From Loktanella sp. M215 (GTDB lineage: Bacteria; Pseudomonadota; Alphaproteobacteria; Rhodobacterales; Rhodobacteraceae), in the NCBI RefSeq assembly GCF_021735925.1, contig NZ_WMEA01000001.1, positions 1,704,001-1,768,000 of the forward strand: a DNA stretch of 64,000 bases, in the 5' to 3' direction. Within the stretch, counting starts at the first letter, position 1. Each line of letters begins with the position of its first letter. Position numbers and translations under genes: made by a program. The notes beneath the pieces are model-generated. The model was not told where the DNA came from and searched no databases. It was given only the letters and a program-made list of their open reading frames with translations. Shown here piece by piece: positions 1-9,809 of this stretch.

Positions 1-1197
1 GAGGGGCAGAAATTCCGCCGGGTGAATCAATCCGCGGGTGGGGTGCTGCCACCGCGCCAGCGCCTCGAATCCGCGGATCCGGCCGGTGATCAGGTCGACT
101 GTCGGCTGAAAGTAGAACGTCAGCTTTTCGTCTGCGATGCAGTGCCGCAGGTGTGCCGACAGACGGTCCCGACGCTGCGCCTCTGCATGCAGCCGGCTGT
201 CGTAAATCGCGACATGGCCGCGACCGTTCCGCTTGACCTCGTAAAGGGCGAAATCCGACTTTTGCAGCAGCAGATCGGCATCCGTATCGCCTTGATCCGC
301 CACCACGGCGCCGATGCTGACCGAGGCCGTCAATTCTTCGCCGCCAAACATGAAAGGGATACGGGCGGCGTCGCACAGGCTTTGTCCGATTCGCAAAAGG
401 TCGTCGTCGCTGGTCACGCCAAGGCAGACGGCGACGAATTCATCGCCCCCCATCCGCGCCAGAAGATCGGTTTGCCGCAACTTGCCCGTCATGGCCGCGG
501 TCACGTGCTGCAACGCGGCATCGCCGGCGGCGTGGCCGTGGCTGTCGTTGATCGCCTTGAACCTGTCCATGTCGATCTGCAGCACGGCGAGGCCGTGACG
601 GGTCACGTCCGCGTCGGCAAGTGCCTTGGAGATGAAGTCATTGAACCGGTTCCTGTTGGCCAGACCGGTCAGGCTGTCGTGGGACGCCATCTGGGTCAAT
701 GACCGGGTCGTATCGCGCAGGGCGCGGGTCTGGTCGATTTGTTCGCTGACGTCCCGGCAGACCAGAACGGCGAATGTCTGATCCTGCGCGTTCTTGTGAA
801 AGCTGAAGCTGAGCTGGTTCCAGAACAGGGTGCCATCGCTGCGGCGGTTGCGCAGCACGATCAGTTTTTGCAGGTTCGGATTGGCAGGGTCATAGCGGAA
901 ATCCGCGATCTGCGCACGCGACGGTGTCTGATCCTTCGGCATGCAGAAGGACAGCGGATTGCGGCCGAGGATGCGGTCCATCGGCAGACCGACGATTCGC
1001 GCGAAGGCGGGGTTCGCCCAGATGATGATCCCTTCGAGCGTCTGGACGATGATTCCGTCGTTGGTGCTGGCGCAGGCAATCGCGTCGAAGTCGGGCAGGG
1101 CACCGGCGGCAAGGCGTCTTGCGTTCAGCCTGCGCCACAGGGCGGGGCCGGCCACGGGCAGGAAACGAAACGGTACAGGTACGCTGACGTCTGACAT
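1..1197 (-). CDS. PAS-GGDEF-EAL cyclic-di-GMP signalling protein (3' end outside window)
   Basis: The frame is open from an ATG at 1197 to the window edge, giving 399 codons without a stop. Residues about 40-140 resemble a PAS sensor domain, followed by a GGDEF domain with an intact MGGDEF at residues 249-254 and then the beginning of an EAL domain, where EAL is at 378-380 in the context GFEALARW. GGDEF domains make cyclic-di-GMP and EAL domains degrade it, so the protein may do both or have one inactive half; the catalytic residues of EAL beyond the first motif lie outside the window. No signal peptide or membrane segment is visible in the part seen, so it is probably cytoplasmic. AGAGGTT a few bases upstream supports the start. 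Confidence 0.9.
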   Translation of the reverse strand, partial: MSDVSVPVPFRFLPVAGPALWRRLNARRLAAGALPDFDAIACASTNDGIIVQTLEGIIIWANPAFARIVGLPMDRILGRNPLSFCMPKDQTPSRAQIADFRYDPANPNLQKLIVLRNRRSDGTLFWNQLSFSFHKNAQDQTFAVLVCRDVSEQIDQTRALRDTTRSLTQMASHDSLTGLANRNRFNDFISKALADADVTRHGLAVLQIDMDRFKAINDSHGHAAGDAALQHVTAAMTGKLRQTDLLARMGGDEFVAVCLGVTSDDDLLRIGQSLCDAARIPFMFGGEELTASVSIGAVVADQGDTDADLLLQKSDFALYEVKRNGRGHVAIYDSRLHAEAQRRDRLSAHLRHCIADEKLTFYFQPTVDLITGRIRGFEALARWQHPTRGLIHPAEFLPL

Positions 1198-1348
1198 CTG
1201 AACCTCTGGCACGGGTGAGGCCCACTCTAGGCGCCAGCGCGTTATCAGGGGCTTAAAGGCTGCTGCCGAATTGGCGAGCGGCGGCCACTTTCGGCTTTAC
1301 ATGATGGTCGCGCTGGGCGCTTTTGCTGCCAGCGCACGGAGGAGTGAT

Positions 1349-2005
1349 ATGCAGGGTTGGCCCGCGGCGGCACGGGGACAGGTGGTCGGCCTGCTGGGCG
1401 GATCGTTCGATCCCGCCCACGCGGGACATGTCCATATCACGCGGACCGCCCTCCGGCGATTCGGACTGGATCGCGTGTGGTGGCTGGTCAGTCCGGGCAA
1501 CCCGTTGAAGACCAGCGGGCCGGCCCCTTTGGCTGACCGGATGGCGCAGGCCGCGGCTGTCATGCAGCATCCCCGGGTCACGATTACGGATGTCGAGGCG
1601 CGTCTGGGCACGCGGCACACGGCGCAGACGCTGCGCGCGTTGCAACAACGGTATCCGGGCGTGCGGTTCGTCTGGCTGATGGGGGCGGACAATCTGGTGC
1701 AGTTTGACCGCTGGCAGGACTGGCGCTGGATCATGGACCATGTGCCGGTTGGCGTGCTGGCCCGGCCGGGCGACCGGCTGGCCGCCCGTTTCAGCCGTGC
1801 GGCGCGCATCTATCGCATGGCGCGGGTCCCGGCGTCGGCCAGCCGTGCCTTGGGACGCACTGCCGCGCCAGCCTGGTGTTTCGTCGATCTGCCGCTGAGC
1901 GACATGTCGTCGAGCGCCATTCGGGCGCAGGGGGCATGGCGCAAGCGTGATCGCGCGAAGATTGTCAGCGCGGCGGGCCACGGGGTAGGACTGGTGCATG
2001 ATTGA
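1349..2005 (+). CDS. nadD: Nicotinate-nucleotide adenylyltransferase
   Basis: Transfers AMP from ATP to nicotinate mononucleotide, the penultimate step of NAD synthesis in the cytoplasm. The N-terminal nucleotide-binding motif [11 protein letters not shown] and the C-terminal SSSAIRAQ (the family's ISSTxIR element) are both present. The start at 1349 was chosen because a strong GGAGGAG lies 4 bases upstream at 1338-1344, and it gives 218 residues, the usual NadD size; an upstream in-frame ATG at 1271 would add 26 residues not typical of the family. The 3' end overlaps the next gene by 8 bases, so the two are probably co-translated. Confidence 0.93.
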   Translation: MQGWPAAARGQVVGLLGGSFDPAHAGHVHITRTALRRFGLDRVWWLVSPGNPLKTSGPAPLADRMAQAAAVMQHPRVTITDVEARLGTRHTAQTLRALQQRYPGVRFVWLMGADNLVQFDRWQDWRWIMDHVPVGVLARPGDRLAARFSRAARIYRMARVPASASRALGRTAAPAWCFVDLPLSDMSSSAIRAQGAWRKRDRAKIVSAAGHGVGLVHD

Positions 2006-3527
2006 AACGACAAAACGACTATCCCGCCGCGCGCTTTTGACGGGCGGGGTCTGTCTTGCTGCAGGCATGGCGGTCGCGGCACCGCAGACGACCCTGCGGC
2101 CCGTGACACGGCCTACCGTGACGGCTGCCGTGCCAGAGGTGCCTGCCGGCGTCAGGCCCGTCGCGCGCAAGAGCGCCGTCGATCTGATCCGCGCCGCGGG
2201 ACTGGAAGGTCAGGTCGGGTTCGTGATTGCCGATCAGGAGACCGGAGAGGTGCTGGAGCAGGTCAACGGCGCGCAGGGCCGCCCGCCGGCGAGCGTGACC
2301 AAGACCCTTACGGCGCTTTACGCGCTGGAAATCCTGGGTCCCGACTACCGTTTCGCCACGCGTCTTCTGGCGACCGGTCCTGTGACGGACGGCGTGCTGA
2401 AGGGGGATCTGATCCTTGCCGGTGGCGGCGATCCGAACCTTGTGACCGACGAGTTGGCGACGCTGGCACAACGGCTGTCGGATGCGGGCGTGACCCGGGT
2501 GGACGGCGATTTTCTGGTCTGGGGCAACGCCTTGCCCGGTGTGAAGGAGATCGAGCCGGGGCAGTTGGATCAGCTGGGCTATAACCCGTCGCTGGGCGGC
2601 CTGAACCTGAATTTCAACCGCGTCTATTTCGAATGGGCGCGCAGCGGTGCGGCGTATTCCGTGACGCTGGATGCGCGCAGCGAGACGCGGCGGCCTGCGG
2701 TCAAAAGCGCGCGGATGGCTGTCGTGGATCGCGCTGGCCCTGTTTACACCTATACCGAAGGGCAGGGCGTCGATAACTGGACGGTCGCCAAGGGGGCGCT
2801 GGGCAAGGCCGGGTCGCGGTGGTTGCCGGTGCGGTTTCCGGCCCTTTACGCGGGCGAGGTTTTCCAGACGCTCGCACGCGATGCCGGTGTGACGGTCCCG
2901 GCGATGAAGCTGATCGACACGCTGCCCGCCGCGACGGAACTGGCGCGGTTCGAAAGCCAGCCTTTGGTCGACATGATGCGCGACATGCTGCTGTATTCGA
3001 CCAACATCACCGCAGAGGCGGCGGGGATGACGGCGACGGCCAAGCGGGTCGGGACGGCGCAGGACATGCAGACCTCTGCGATGAAAATGGCGGAGTGGTA
3101 CGTCGCGCGGGCGGGAATCCACGTGCAGCTGGAGGATCACTCCGGCCTGACCGACGAAAATCATGTCTCTGCCCGCGACGAGGTCACTTTTCTGAACGCG
3201 CCTGGCGTTGCCACGCAACTGCGGCCCCTGATGAAGTCGATCACGATGCTGGACGATAAGCGCAAGGCGATCCGGGATTTTCCGGGTCAGGTCAGGGCCA
3301 AGACGGGCACGCTGAATTTCGTCTCGGCGCTGGCGGGCTATCTGGAAACGGACCGCGGCCGCACACTGACCTTTGCGATCTTTGCCCACGATCCCGAGGC
3401 GCGGCTGGCGTCGCTGTCGTCACTGGACGAGCAGCCGCGGGGGGCCGCCGGGTTCAACGGCCGGGCCAAAGGCCTGCAACAGGACCTGCTGCAACGCTGG
3501 GCTATTCTGGGCCGCATCGGCGGATAA
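1998..3527 (+). CDS. dacB: D-alanyl-D-alanine carboxypeptidase/endopeptidase, PBP4 type (S13)
   Basis: Periplasmic penicillin-binding protein that trims peptidoglycan peptides. All three active-site motifs are present: SVTK at residues 99-102 (nucleophile Ser99), STN at 334-336 and KTG at 435-437. The 509-residue length and the large insert between SxxK and SxN fit the S13/DacB family. The N-terminus ([10 protein letters not shown] followed by a hydrophobic stretch ending near AVAA) looks like a twin-arginine signal, so export may be by Tat rather than Sec. It overlaps the end of nadD by 8 bases. A strong hairpin terminator follows immediately. Confidence 0.92.
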   Translation: MIETTKRLSRRALLTGGVCLAAGMAVAAPQTTLRPVTRPTVTAAVPEVPAGVRPVARKSAVDLIRAAGLEGQVGFVIADQETGEVLEQVNGAQGRPPASVTKTLTALYALEILGPDYRFATRLLATGPVTDGVLKGDLILAGGGDPNLVTDELATLAQRLSDAGVTRVDGDFLVWGNALPGVKEIEPGQLDQLGYNPSLGGLNLNFNRVYFEWARSGAAYSVTLDARSETRRPAVKSARMAVVDRAGPVYTYTEGQGVDNWTVAKGALGKAGSRWLPVRFPALYAGEVFQTLARDAGVTVPAMKLIDTLPAATELARFESQPLVDMMRDMLLYSTNITAEAAGMTATAKRVGTAQDMQTSAMKMAEWYVARAGIHVQLEDHSGLTDENHVSARDEVTFLNAPGVATQLRPLMKSITMLDDKRKAIRDFPGQVRAKTGTLNFVSALAGYLETDRGRTLTFAIFAHDPEARLASLSSLDEQPRGAAGFNGRAKGLQQDLLQRWAILGRIGG

Positions 3528-3531
3528 CGAA

Positions 3532-3558
3532 AAGGGCGCAACGATCCGTTGCGCCCTT
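3532..3558. terminator. Hairpin terminator between dacB and the convergent PLDc_N gene
   Basis: A perfect 12-bp inverted repeat (AAGGGCGCAACG / CGTTGCGCCCTT) flanks a 3-base loop. The stem ends in A/T-rich arms, so it could terminate transcription from both sides: dacB on the plus strand and the small membrane protein gene on the minus strand. Confidence 0.85.
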
Positions 3559-3580
3559 CTTCACTTACATGTTCTGGGGG

Positions 3581-3766
3581 TCACACCCGCACGGACGCAC
3601 CGCGCGGTCCGGCCACCAGCCAGACGATGAAGCCGAGGACGGGCAGGATCAGAATGGCGAGAGTCCAGACGACCTTGGATCCGGTCGAGCTGCCGGACGT
3701 CAGCACCTGGTAGATGGCGTAAAGGTCGGCGATCAGGACGATCAGGCCAAAGAGACCATATTCCAT
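3581..3766 (-). CDS. Small two-helix membrane protein, PLDc_N-like
   Basis: A 61-residue protein with two hydrophobic helices (about residues 5-22 and 33-52) separated by a short polar turn containing SGSSTGSKVVW. This pattern, with the WTLAILILPVLG second helix, is that of the phospholipase D N-terminal-like (PLDc_N) family, which despite its name occurs as free-standing small inner-membrane proteins of unknown function. A good AAAGGA ribosome-binding site precedes the ATG. It is transcribed towards dacB and shares its terminator. Confidence 0.75.
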   Translation of the reverse strand: MEYGLFGLIVLIADLYAIYQVLTSGSSTGSKVVWTLAILILPVLGFIVWLVAGPRGASVRV

Positions 3767-3835
3767 GGGACATTCCTTTCAGGACGGTCATTCAATGTCA
3801 TGACAACCCTGTGATGTCCCCGAAAGTTCCGGCGG

Positions 3836-4252
3836 TCAGATCGTCATGTGACGGGCGCGCGCCCCGCGTTCGATCGCGGCGGCGTGCAGCCGGTCCAGAT
3901 CCAGTTCGTCGCGGATTTCTTCCAGCATGCGGCCTTCCGTCTCGCCGATCTTGCCATCGGCGGCGGCCACGTCGCAGGACAGCGCATAGGCCGTTTCGAA
4001 CAGACGCTCTGGCAGGGTGTCGCGGATCAGGCCGAACAGCGCCTCCAGACCATCCTCCTGGTCCAGCAGGTCGAAGACCATGCGCGTGACGCGCGGCAAG
4101 CGGTCGGAGTCGTAGTCCGAGAAGACGGGCAGGTTGTTGATGGCCGAATTGATCTTGATCAGCTCGGACGTCCGGATGTTTTCGTCCGAGGCGGAGACGG
4201 CGATCATCAGGGCGGCCAGCGCGTCCTGCGGGGTCATGGAGTCCGTTACCAT
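3836..4252 (-). CDS. TerB-like (tellurite-resistance fold) acidic helical protein
   Basis: 138 residues, predicted mostly alpha-helical and acidic. The stretch around residues 12-35 (LAALMIAVSASDENIRTSE) and a later DVAAADGKIGETEG element look like the repeated metal-binding helical motif of the TerB/DUF533 fold found in many alphaproteobacterial housekeeping proteins. The start at 4252 is preceded by GGAAGGAC at good spacing; a longer frame upstream to 4396 has no such signal. The gene is divergent from lysS. A role in stress response is only inferred from the fold. Confidence 0.65.
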   Translation of the reverse strand: MVTDSMTPQDALAALMIAVSASDENIRTSELIKINSAINNLPVFSDYDSDRLPRVTRMVFDLLDQEDGLEALFGLIRDTLPERLFETAYALSCDVAAADGKIGETEGRMLEEIRDELDLDRLHAAAIERGARARHMTI

Positions 4253-4365
4253 CGTAGGTCCTTCCGGGGTCAGTCCCGACCCATTTATTGACGGCCCCGC
4301 GCTGTCGCAATAGGGATGCGCGATATGAGGCCACGGGGGCTTCATACCATGAAGCGAGTGAAAAC

Positions 4366-5946
4366 ATGAGCACATTGCGTGACGCTGCGATGACATCGAA
4401 GGCCTGGCCGTTCGAAGAGGCGCGCCGTGTGCTGAAACGTTACGAAAAGAAGGACCCCGAGAAGGGCTACGTCCTGTTCGAGACGGGGTATGGGCCGTCG
4501 GGCCTGCCGCATATCGGTACCTTCGGCGAGGTCGGTCGCACGACGATGATCCGTCGCGCCTTCGAGATCATCAGCGACATTCCGACAAAGCTTTTGTGTT
4601 TCTCGGACGACATGGACGGGATGCGCAAGATCCCCGGCAATGTGCCTGATCCCGCGGCGCTGGAGCCTTACATGCAGCGCCCGCTGACGTCGGTGCCCGA
4701 TCCGTTCGGCACGCACGGCAGCTTTGGTGCGCACATGAATGCGCGGCTGAACAACTTCCTTGATACCTTTGGTTTCGAATACGAATTTGCGAGTGCGACG
4801 GAGTATTATCGCAGCGGCAAGATGGATGCGATCCTGCTGAAGGCTTGCGAGCAATATGACGAGATCATGGAGATCATGCTCAAGTCCCTGCGCGAGGAGC
4901 GGCGGGCGACCTATTCATGCTTTCTGCCGATCAGCCCGACGACCGGGCGGGTGCTTTATGTGCCGATGAAGGCCGTGACCAAGGACGGCATGATCACCTT
5001 CGACGACGAGGACGGGACAGAGCATACGATCAGCGTCACGGGCGGCAACTGCAAGCTGCAGTGGAAGCCGGATTTCGGCGCGCGCTGGGCGGCGCTGGGT
5101 GTCGATTTCGAGATGTACGGCAAGGATCATGCGACGAACACCGCGATCTATGACGGCATCTGCCGGGTGTTGGGCGGCCGCGCGCCGGAGCATTTCACCT
5201 ATGAGCTGTTTCTGGATGCGGAGGGGCACAAGATCTCCAAGACCTCTGGCAATGGTCTGACGATCGACGAATGGCTGACCTATGCGGCGACGGAGAGCCT
5301 GAGCTATTTCATGTATCTGAAGCCGAAGACGGCCAAGCGGATGCATTTCGACGTCATTCCCAAGGCGGTCGACGAGTATCACCAGCAGCTGCGCGCCTAC
5401 GAGACGCAGGACGCGGCGGCGCGGCTGAACAACCCGGTGTTCCATATCCACGGGCACAATGTGCCTGCGTCGGACATGGTCGTGCCGTTTGCGATGCTGC
5501 TGAACCTTGCTTCGGTGTCGAGTGCCGAGAGCAAGGACAAGCTGTGGGGGTTCATCCAGCGCTATGCGCCCGATGCCTCGCCGCAGGCCAATCCGCAGAT
5601 GGATCAGGCGGCCGGTTTCGCCGTGCGCTATTACAATGACTTCGTGAAGCCCGAGAAGGTGTTCCGCGCGCCCACGGATATGGAACGCGCGGCGCTGGAG
5701 GATCTGGCGGCACGGTTGCGGGCCTGGGAGGGCGGTCTGGACGCCGAGGCCTTGCAATCCGAGGTCTTTGCCGTCGGCAAGGCCCACGGGTTCGAGCCGC
5801 TGCGCGACTGGTTCACAGCCCTTTACGAAGTGCTGCTGGGCGCGTCCCAAGGGCCGCGGTTCGGCGGGTTCATAGCATTATACGGTGTCGACGAGACGGT
5901 CGCCCTGATCGAGGCCGCGCTGCGCGGCGATTTGCAGCAGGGTTGA
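4366..5946 (+). CDS. lysS: Lysyl-tRNA synthetase, class I
   Basis: Charges tRNA-Lys with lysine. This is the class I (archaeal-type) enzyme, not the class II LysRS of Escherichia coli: it carries a class I HIGH-type motif (PHIGT, His49) and KISK at 289-292 in place of KMSKS. The length of 526 residues fits the family. Class I LysRS is known in a subset of alphaproteobacteria including Rhodobacterales. The ATG at 4366 gives the usual N-terminus; another ATG 8 codons further on is an alternative, and neither has a strong ribosome-binding site. Confidence 0.93.
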   Translation: MSTLRDAAMTSKAWPFEEARRVLKRYEKKDPEKGYVLFETGYGPSGLPHIGTFGEVGRTTMIRRAFEIISDIPTKLLCFSDDMDGMRKIPGNVPDPAALEPYMQRPLTSVPDPFGTHGSFGAHMNARLNNFLDTFGFEYEFASATEYYRSGKMDAILLKACEQYDEIMEIMLKSLREERRATYSCFLPISPTTGRVLYVPMKAVTKDGMITFDDEDGTEHTISVTGGNCKLQWKPDFGARWAALGVDFEMYGKDHATNTAIYDGICRVLGGRAPEHFTYELFLDAEGHKISKTSGNGLTIDEWLTYAATESLSYFMYLKPKTAKRMHFDVIPKAVDEYHQQLRAYETQDAAARLNNPVFHIHGHNVPASDMVVPFAMLLNLASVSSAESKDKLWGFIQRYAPDASPQANPQMDQAAGFAVRYYNDFVKPEKVFRAPTDMERAALEDLAARLRAWEGGLDAEALQSEVFAVGKAHGFEPLRDWFTALYEVLLGASQGPRFGGFIALYGVDETVALIEAALRGDLQQG

Positions 5947-6011
5947 TCGCGAAACCTTTTGGCCCCCGGTCGCGTATCTTGTACTCATAAGGTGAACGCT
6001 GGGGGCGAGAC

Positions 6012-6557
6012 ATGCGGTTCTGGATGACGGTGGCGGTGGTGACGGGCATGGCATTGCCCGTTTATGCACAGGACGTGGGATCGCCGGATGCGGGCGGCGG
6101 GTCGGGTCCTGTCACTCCTGTCCCGGTCACGCCGCCGGGGCCGGACATGTCGGCGACACCTGCAGCCCCTGCGACGGATGGCACGTCTGATGCGGCGTCG
6201 GCAGAGGCGGACGTATCGCAACTTTCCATCGAAGAGGTGATCGGGCAGCAGTTGGGCGCGTTCAATGCGCGCGATGTCGATCTGGCCTGGCAATTCGCCA
6301 GCCCGATGATCCGGAACCTGTTCGGCACGCCGCGGAATTTCGGCGTGATGGTCAATCAGGCTTATCCGATGGTCTGGGATAACTCTGCCGTCCGCTTTGT
6401 CGCGACCCGCGAATCCAATGCCGTGACCTTTCAGCAGGTGATGGTGCAGGACACCAACGGCAAGCTGCACCTTCTGGAATACGCCATGATCAAGACCTCC
6501 AAGGGGTGGAAGATCGATGGTGTCTTCCTGTTGCCACCACCCGATGTCGGCACCTGA
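6012..6557 (+). CDS. Secreted DUF4864 protein
   Basis: 181 residues. A Sec signal peptide (hydrophobic core VAVVTGMALPVYA, cleavage near residue 20) is followed by a Pro/Gly/Ala-rich linker to about residue 70, then a compact domain with IGQQLGAFNARDVDLAWQFA and GWKIDGVFLL that matches the DUF4864 (SnoaL/NTF2-like) pattern. Function is unknown; the protein is probably periplasmic. A GGCCCCC at 5961-5967 can pair with GGGGGC at 6001-6006, which overlaps the ribosome-binding site, so translation could be modulated by that structure (inference). Confidence 0.75.
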   Translation: MRFWMTVAVVTGMALPVYAQDVGSPDAGGGSGPVTPVPVTPPGPDMSATPAAPATDGTSDAASAEADVSQLSIEEVIGQQLGAFNARDVDLAWQFASPMIRNLFGTPRNFGVMVNQAYPMVWDNSAVRFVATRESNAVTFQQVMVQDTNGKLHLLEYAMIKTSKGWKIDGVFLLPPPDVGT

Positions 6558-6565
6558 AGGCGTTG

Positions 6566-6590
6566 CGTGACGCAGGGTATCTGCGTCACG
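6566..6590. terminator. Stem-loop after the DUF4864 gene
   Basis: A perfect 10-bp inverted repeat (CGTGACGCAG / CTGCGTCACG) with a 5-base loop lies 9 bases after the stop codon. No T-run follows, so it may be a weak or factor-dependent terminator. Confidence 0.6.
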
Positions 6591-6680
6591 GTGGCATCAG
6601 ACCCGGTTCACTCTCGTTGCTTATTCCGATCCGCGATGACTGGCCCTGCGCCGGACAGCATTCAAACGGGATGACGTGGC

Positions 6681-6696
6681 CTGACCTGCGGGTCAG
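6681..6696. promoter_or_regulatory. Small palindrome upstream of the beta-helix gene
   Basis: CTGACC-tgcg-GGTCAG lies 36 bases before the ATG at 6732. It could be an operator or a leader hairpin; nothing else supports either. Confidence 0.25.
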
Positions 6697-6731
6697 ACAG
6701 ATGCGACATCCCACCGACAAAGGGATCTGGG

Positions 6732-9020
6732 ATGAACAAGGCAATTACCGACGGCATCGTGTTTCAGCCACTGCCGTTCGCGGCCGGGCTTGGCGTCTGG
6801 TCCAGCGGTGACGGCACACCGGGCAGCGACACCTATGCCACCAGCGGGACCGGCGTGTTCGTCGCGGCGGATCAGGATTTCGGCGGTTGCCTTGAGGTGC
6901 AGAAGACCAGCACGGTGCAGAAGGTCCGCTATATGGGCGAGACGCCGATCCTGCCGGGTTGCTACCTGCGCATCACCGCGCGGGTCAAGGCGGTAGCGGG
7001 GCCGCTGCCCGGCGTGCGGATCGCGGGCTGGGCCGGTCGCAACGGTGGCGGGGCCGCGACGGTCCCGACGAGTGTCGGCCCGCAGACCGCGTTGACGACC
7101 TATGGCACCGTGGTCGAGGTCAGCGCCATCGTCGGCACCGGCGACCGGACCGGCGTCGATCTGGTCTGGACCGCCGCGGATTTTGGACACTTCGGGATCG
7201 ACCTGACCGGGCCCAGCGGCGGGCTGGTGCGGATCGATGACATCGTCATCGAGGATTATACTGCCGCATTCCTGCGCGATCTGATCGCGATGGTGGACGT
7301 GCGAGACTATGGTGCGAAGGGTGACAATGTCGCCGACGATTCAGCCGCTTTCGAGGCCGCCGACGCGGCGGCAAACGGGCGAGAGATTCTGGTGTCCGAA
7401 GGTGTCTATCGTCTGGCGCAGGACGTCACGATCCAGAACCGGATCCGGTTCGAGGGGCGGGTGACGCAACCTGCCGACAAGCGGTTCATCCTGCAGAAGG
7501 ATTTCAACTATCAGACCTATGTGGATGCGTTCGAGGACGAGCAGCTGGCGTTTCGCAAGGCCTATCAGGCCCTGCTGAATTATTCTGATCACGAGTCGCT
7601 GGATTTGAACGGACGGATTGTCAATCTGACGGCACCCGTCGACATGCAGGCCTGCGATCCGACCCGCACCACCTTTGCGACACGGCGCGTCATCCGCAAC
7701 GGACAGTTCCGCGCGGCGTCGAGCGCGTCCTGGAACACGACCGACGTGACCTCTCAGGCGACCTACAGCCCGTCCAGCGACCGGACGCTGACCAATGTCG
7801 TCAACGTCGCCAACATTCCGGTCGGCGCCCTTGTCGTGGGATCCGGCGTGGGGCGGGAAATCTACGTCACATCACGCAATGTCGGCGCTCGCACGGTGCA
7901 GATCAGCGGCGGGCTCTATGACGCGGCGGGCACCCAGACCTTTACCTTTCGCCGGTTCAAGTATCTGCTCGACTTCTCGGGCTACGACAGCCTGTCGCAA
8001 TTCGTCATCGACGACGTGGAATTCCAGGGCGACGGCAATGCCAGCGGCATCATGCTGGCGCCCGCAGGCCTGACGTTCCACGTGCGCGATTGCTTCTTCA
8101 CCAAGCCCAAGGACCGCGGCCTCTCCAGCCCCGGCAACGGCTGCCAGGGCATGATGATCGACCGGTGCCAGTTTGTGTCGAACGAGGCGTCCCTTCGCGT
8201 CCAAGACCGCACGACCATCGCGTTCAACGCCAACGCCAACGACGTCAAGGTGCGCGAGAACCGCGTCGTACTGTTCAAGCACTTCGGTGTCATTGCCGGC
8301 GGCGGCAGCACGATCGTCGGCAATCACTGGTTCCATGGCGACACGGAAAACAATGGCGTGCGGCGCGGCGGCATCGTCTTTACCCAGTCGAACTGTCGTG
8401 CGGCGATCACCGGCAATTACATCGACAATTGTTTCATCGAATGGACCAACGAATCAGAGGCGAGCCCGGCCTTTACCACTGGCTTTTCCTTTGGCGGCCT
8501 GACGATCACGGGGAACCATTTCGTGTGCATCAACGTCAACACGGGGTTCAACTTTATCGTCATCAAGCCCTATGGGCCGGGGCATTTCCTGCACGGGCTT
8601 GGCGTCGTCGGTAATGTGTTTCGCACGTTCAACGGGAATATCAGCCGCGTCGAATCCGTCGACACGACGTTCGCGGATCTGGATTACGGACGGATGCGGC
8701 AGGTCACCTTCGCTGGCAACTGCTATAACGGGATCAATGACGAGGTGTTCAATCCCGCGTATCTGACCCACACGCAAGCGACGGCGTCCGATCAATGGGT
8801 CGCGCGCACGGCGCCGCAACTGCCGTTTCTGGGGCGGGCGCGTTTCGTGGAATCGGTTCTGGCGGACGGGCCCTTGCAGACGGCATCGGGTCAGACCGTC
8901 AACGAAATCCCTTGGGCCGACAAGAACTATGGCAGCGACCAGCGCAACGTCCGGTTCGTCTTTGGTCAGGCGCTGAAAGGCACGATCCGCTACACCGTGC
9001 GTATGGACAACCCGGTCTGA
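6732..9020 (+). CDS. Right-handed beta-helix protein, pectate-lyase superfamily type
   Basis: 762 residues. Residues 1-180 look like a jelly-roll or carbohydrate-binding-like module rich in Gly/Thr/Val. A VRDYGAKGDNVADDSAAF element near residue 195 is the signature start of the Pectate_lyase_3 domain shared by polysaccharide lyases, GH28-related enzymes and phage tailspikes. The rest has many short strand-turn repeats with Asn/Asp/Gly turns (such as ITGNYID and VVGNVFR) typical of a parallel beta-helix. There is no signal peptide or membrane segment, so the route to the cell surface, if any, is not explained. No phage structural genes flank it. Substrate is unknown. Confidence 0.8.
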   Translation: MNKAITDGIVFQPLPFAAGLGVWSSGDGTPGSDTYATSGTGVFVAADQDFGGCLEVQKTSTVQKVRYMGETPILPGCYLRITARVKAVAGPLPGVRIAGWAGRNGGGAATVPTSVGPQTALTTYGTVVEVSAIVGTGDRTGVDLVWTAADFGHFGIDLTGPSGGLVRIDDIVIEDYTAAFLRDLIAMVDVRDYGAKGDNVADDSAAFEAADAAANGREILVSEGVYRLAQDVTIQNRIRFEGRVTQPADKRFILQKDFNYQTYVDAFEDEQLAFRKAYQALLNYSDHESLDLNGRIVNLTAPVDMQACDPTRTTFATRRVIRNGQFRAASSASWNTTDVTSQATYSPSSDRTLTNVVNVANIPVGALVVGSGVGREIYVTSRNVGARTVQISGGLYDAAGTQTFTFRRFKYLLDFSGYDSLSQFVIDDVEFQGDGNASGIMLAPAGLTFHVRDCFFTKPKDRGLSSPGNGCQGMMIDRCQFVSNEASLRVQDRTTIAFNANANDVKVRENRVVLFKHFGVIAGGGSTIVGNHWFHGDTENNGVRRGGIVFTQSNCRAAITGNYIDNCFIEWTNESEASPAFTTGFSFGGLTITGNHFVCINVNTGFNFIVIKPYGPGHFLHGLGVVGNVFRTFNGNISRVESVDTTFADLDYGRMRQVTFAGNCYNGINDEVFNPAYLTHTQATASDQWVARTAPQLPFLGRARFVESVLADGPLQTASGQTVNEIPWADKNYGSDQRNVRFVFGQALKGTIRYTVRMDNPV

Positions 9021-9036
9021 ACTGGCGCGGCGATCA

Positions 9037-9066
9037 CCCGGACCGGCACTAGCCGGTCCGGGTTTT
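9037..9066. terminator. Intrinsic terminator after the beta-helix gene
   Basis: CCCGGACCGGC-acta-GCCGGTCCGGG forms a perfect 11-bp stem with a 4-base loop, followed by TTTT at 9063-9066. It terminates the plus-strand gene and overlaps the last bases of the convergent gene that ends at 9065. Confidence 0.85.
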
Positions 9067-9730
9067 AGAATGTCAGCCAGGTTTCCAGTTTCATGGCGCT
9101 GCCGCCATCGCCGGTCAGGGCCTTGACGGCGCCGAGGTTGATCTTGAACCGGTCGCTGAGGGAAAAGATCGCGGTCGGGCTGATCTTTGCGTAATAATCG
9201 TCGTAATAACCCTCACCTGTCTGCAGTTGCAGGGTGGTGGTCCAGCGGTCTGACCAGCTGCGGCCCCAGGTGAAGTCCGCCTTGGGGCGCCAGATCGTAT
9301 CCAGTGTCCCGAAGGTGGCCGAAGTGTCGGCGGCCAGCCAGCCCTTGTTCAGGCCGCGCCCCACCGACAGTCCGATACGCATCAGGGCTTCTGTCGATGC
9401 ATCGGGGTTCAGGCGGTAGCCATATCCGAGAGAGACGGACGCACGGTTCCGCATCTGCAGCGATCCGACCGGCACGCTGATGAAAGTAAAACCCGAGGCA
9501 ATCCGGCCCTTGTCAGCGGTATAGAAATCCAGCCCGAGGGTCAGGCGGTCGGTCAGCCCGTATTCGCCATAGACGGTCGGATCGTAGTGCACCGGCAACT
9601 CGGCCCCCGTCGACAGCAGGAAATTTCCGCCAGCGGCAATGAACAGCTCTCCCTTGTCGCGGGGCCATGCGCCGGCGTGCGACGCGCTGGACAGCACGGT
9701 CAGCAACAGGATGATCCAGATCAGGCGCAT
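9065..9730 (-). CDS. Outer-membrane beta-barrel-like protein of unknown function
   Basis: 221 residues with a Sec signal peptide (cleavage near SHAGA, about residue 19). The mature part alternates polar and hydrophobic residues, with aromatic residues near strand ends (YGEYGLTDRLTLGLDFY, ASVSLGYGYRL, TLQLQTGEGYYDDYY) and ends in Phe, as outer-membrane barrels commonly do. No family is recognised with certainty; it resembles unassigned outer-membrane proteins of Rhodobacterales. It converges on the beta-helix gene and stands alone. Confidence 0.65.
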   Translation of the reverse strand: MRLIWIILLLTVLSSASHAGAWPRDKGELFIAAGGNFLLSTGAELPVHYDPTVYGEYGLTDRLTLGLDFYTADKGRIASGFTFISVPVGSLQMRNRASVSLGYGYRLNPDASTEALMRIGLSVGRGLNKGWLAADTSATFGTLDTIWRPKADFTWGRSWSDRWTTTLQLQTGEGYYDDYYAKISPTAIFSLSDRFKINLGAVKALTGDGGSAMKLETWLTF

Positions 9731-9809
9731 GACACTCTCAGCGGACAGACGCTGAAAAATCGTTCATCAACATTAATTTGGGGTTAACGGGCGCCGGCGG
9801 GGTAAACGG

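Noticed and set aside
6732..9020. Prophage or gene-transfer-agent remnant around the tailspike-like gene
   Set aside because: No capsid, portal, tail, integrase or lysis genes are adjacent; only the beta-helix fold is phage-like.
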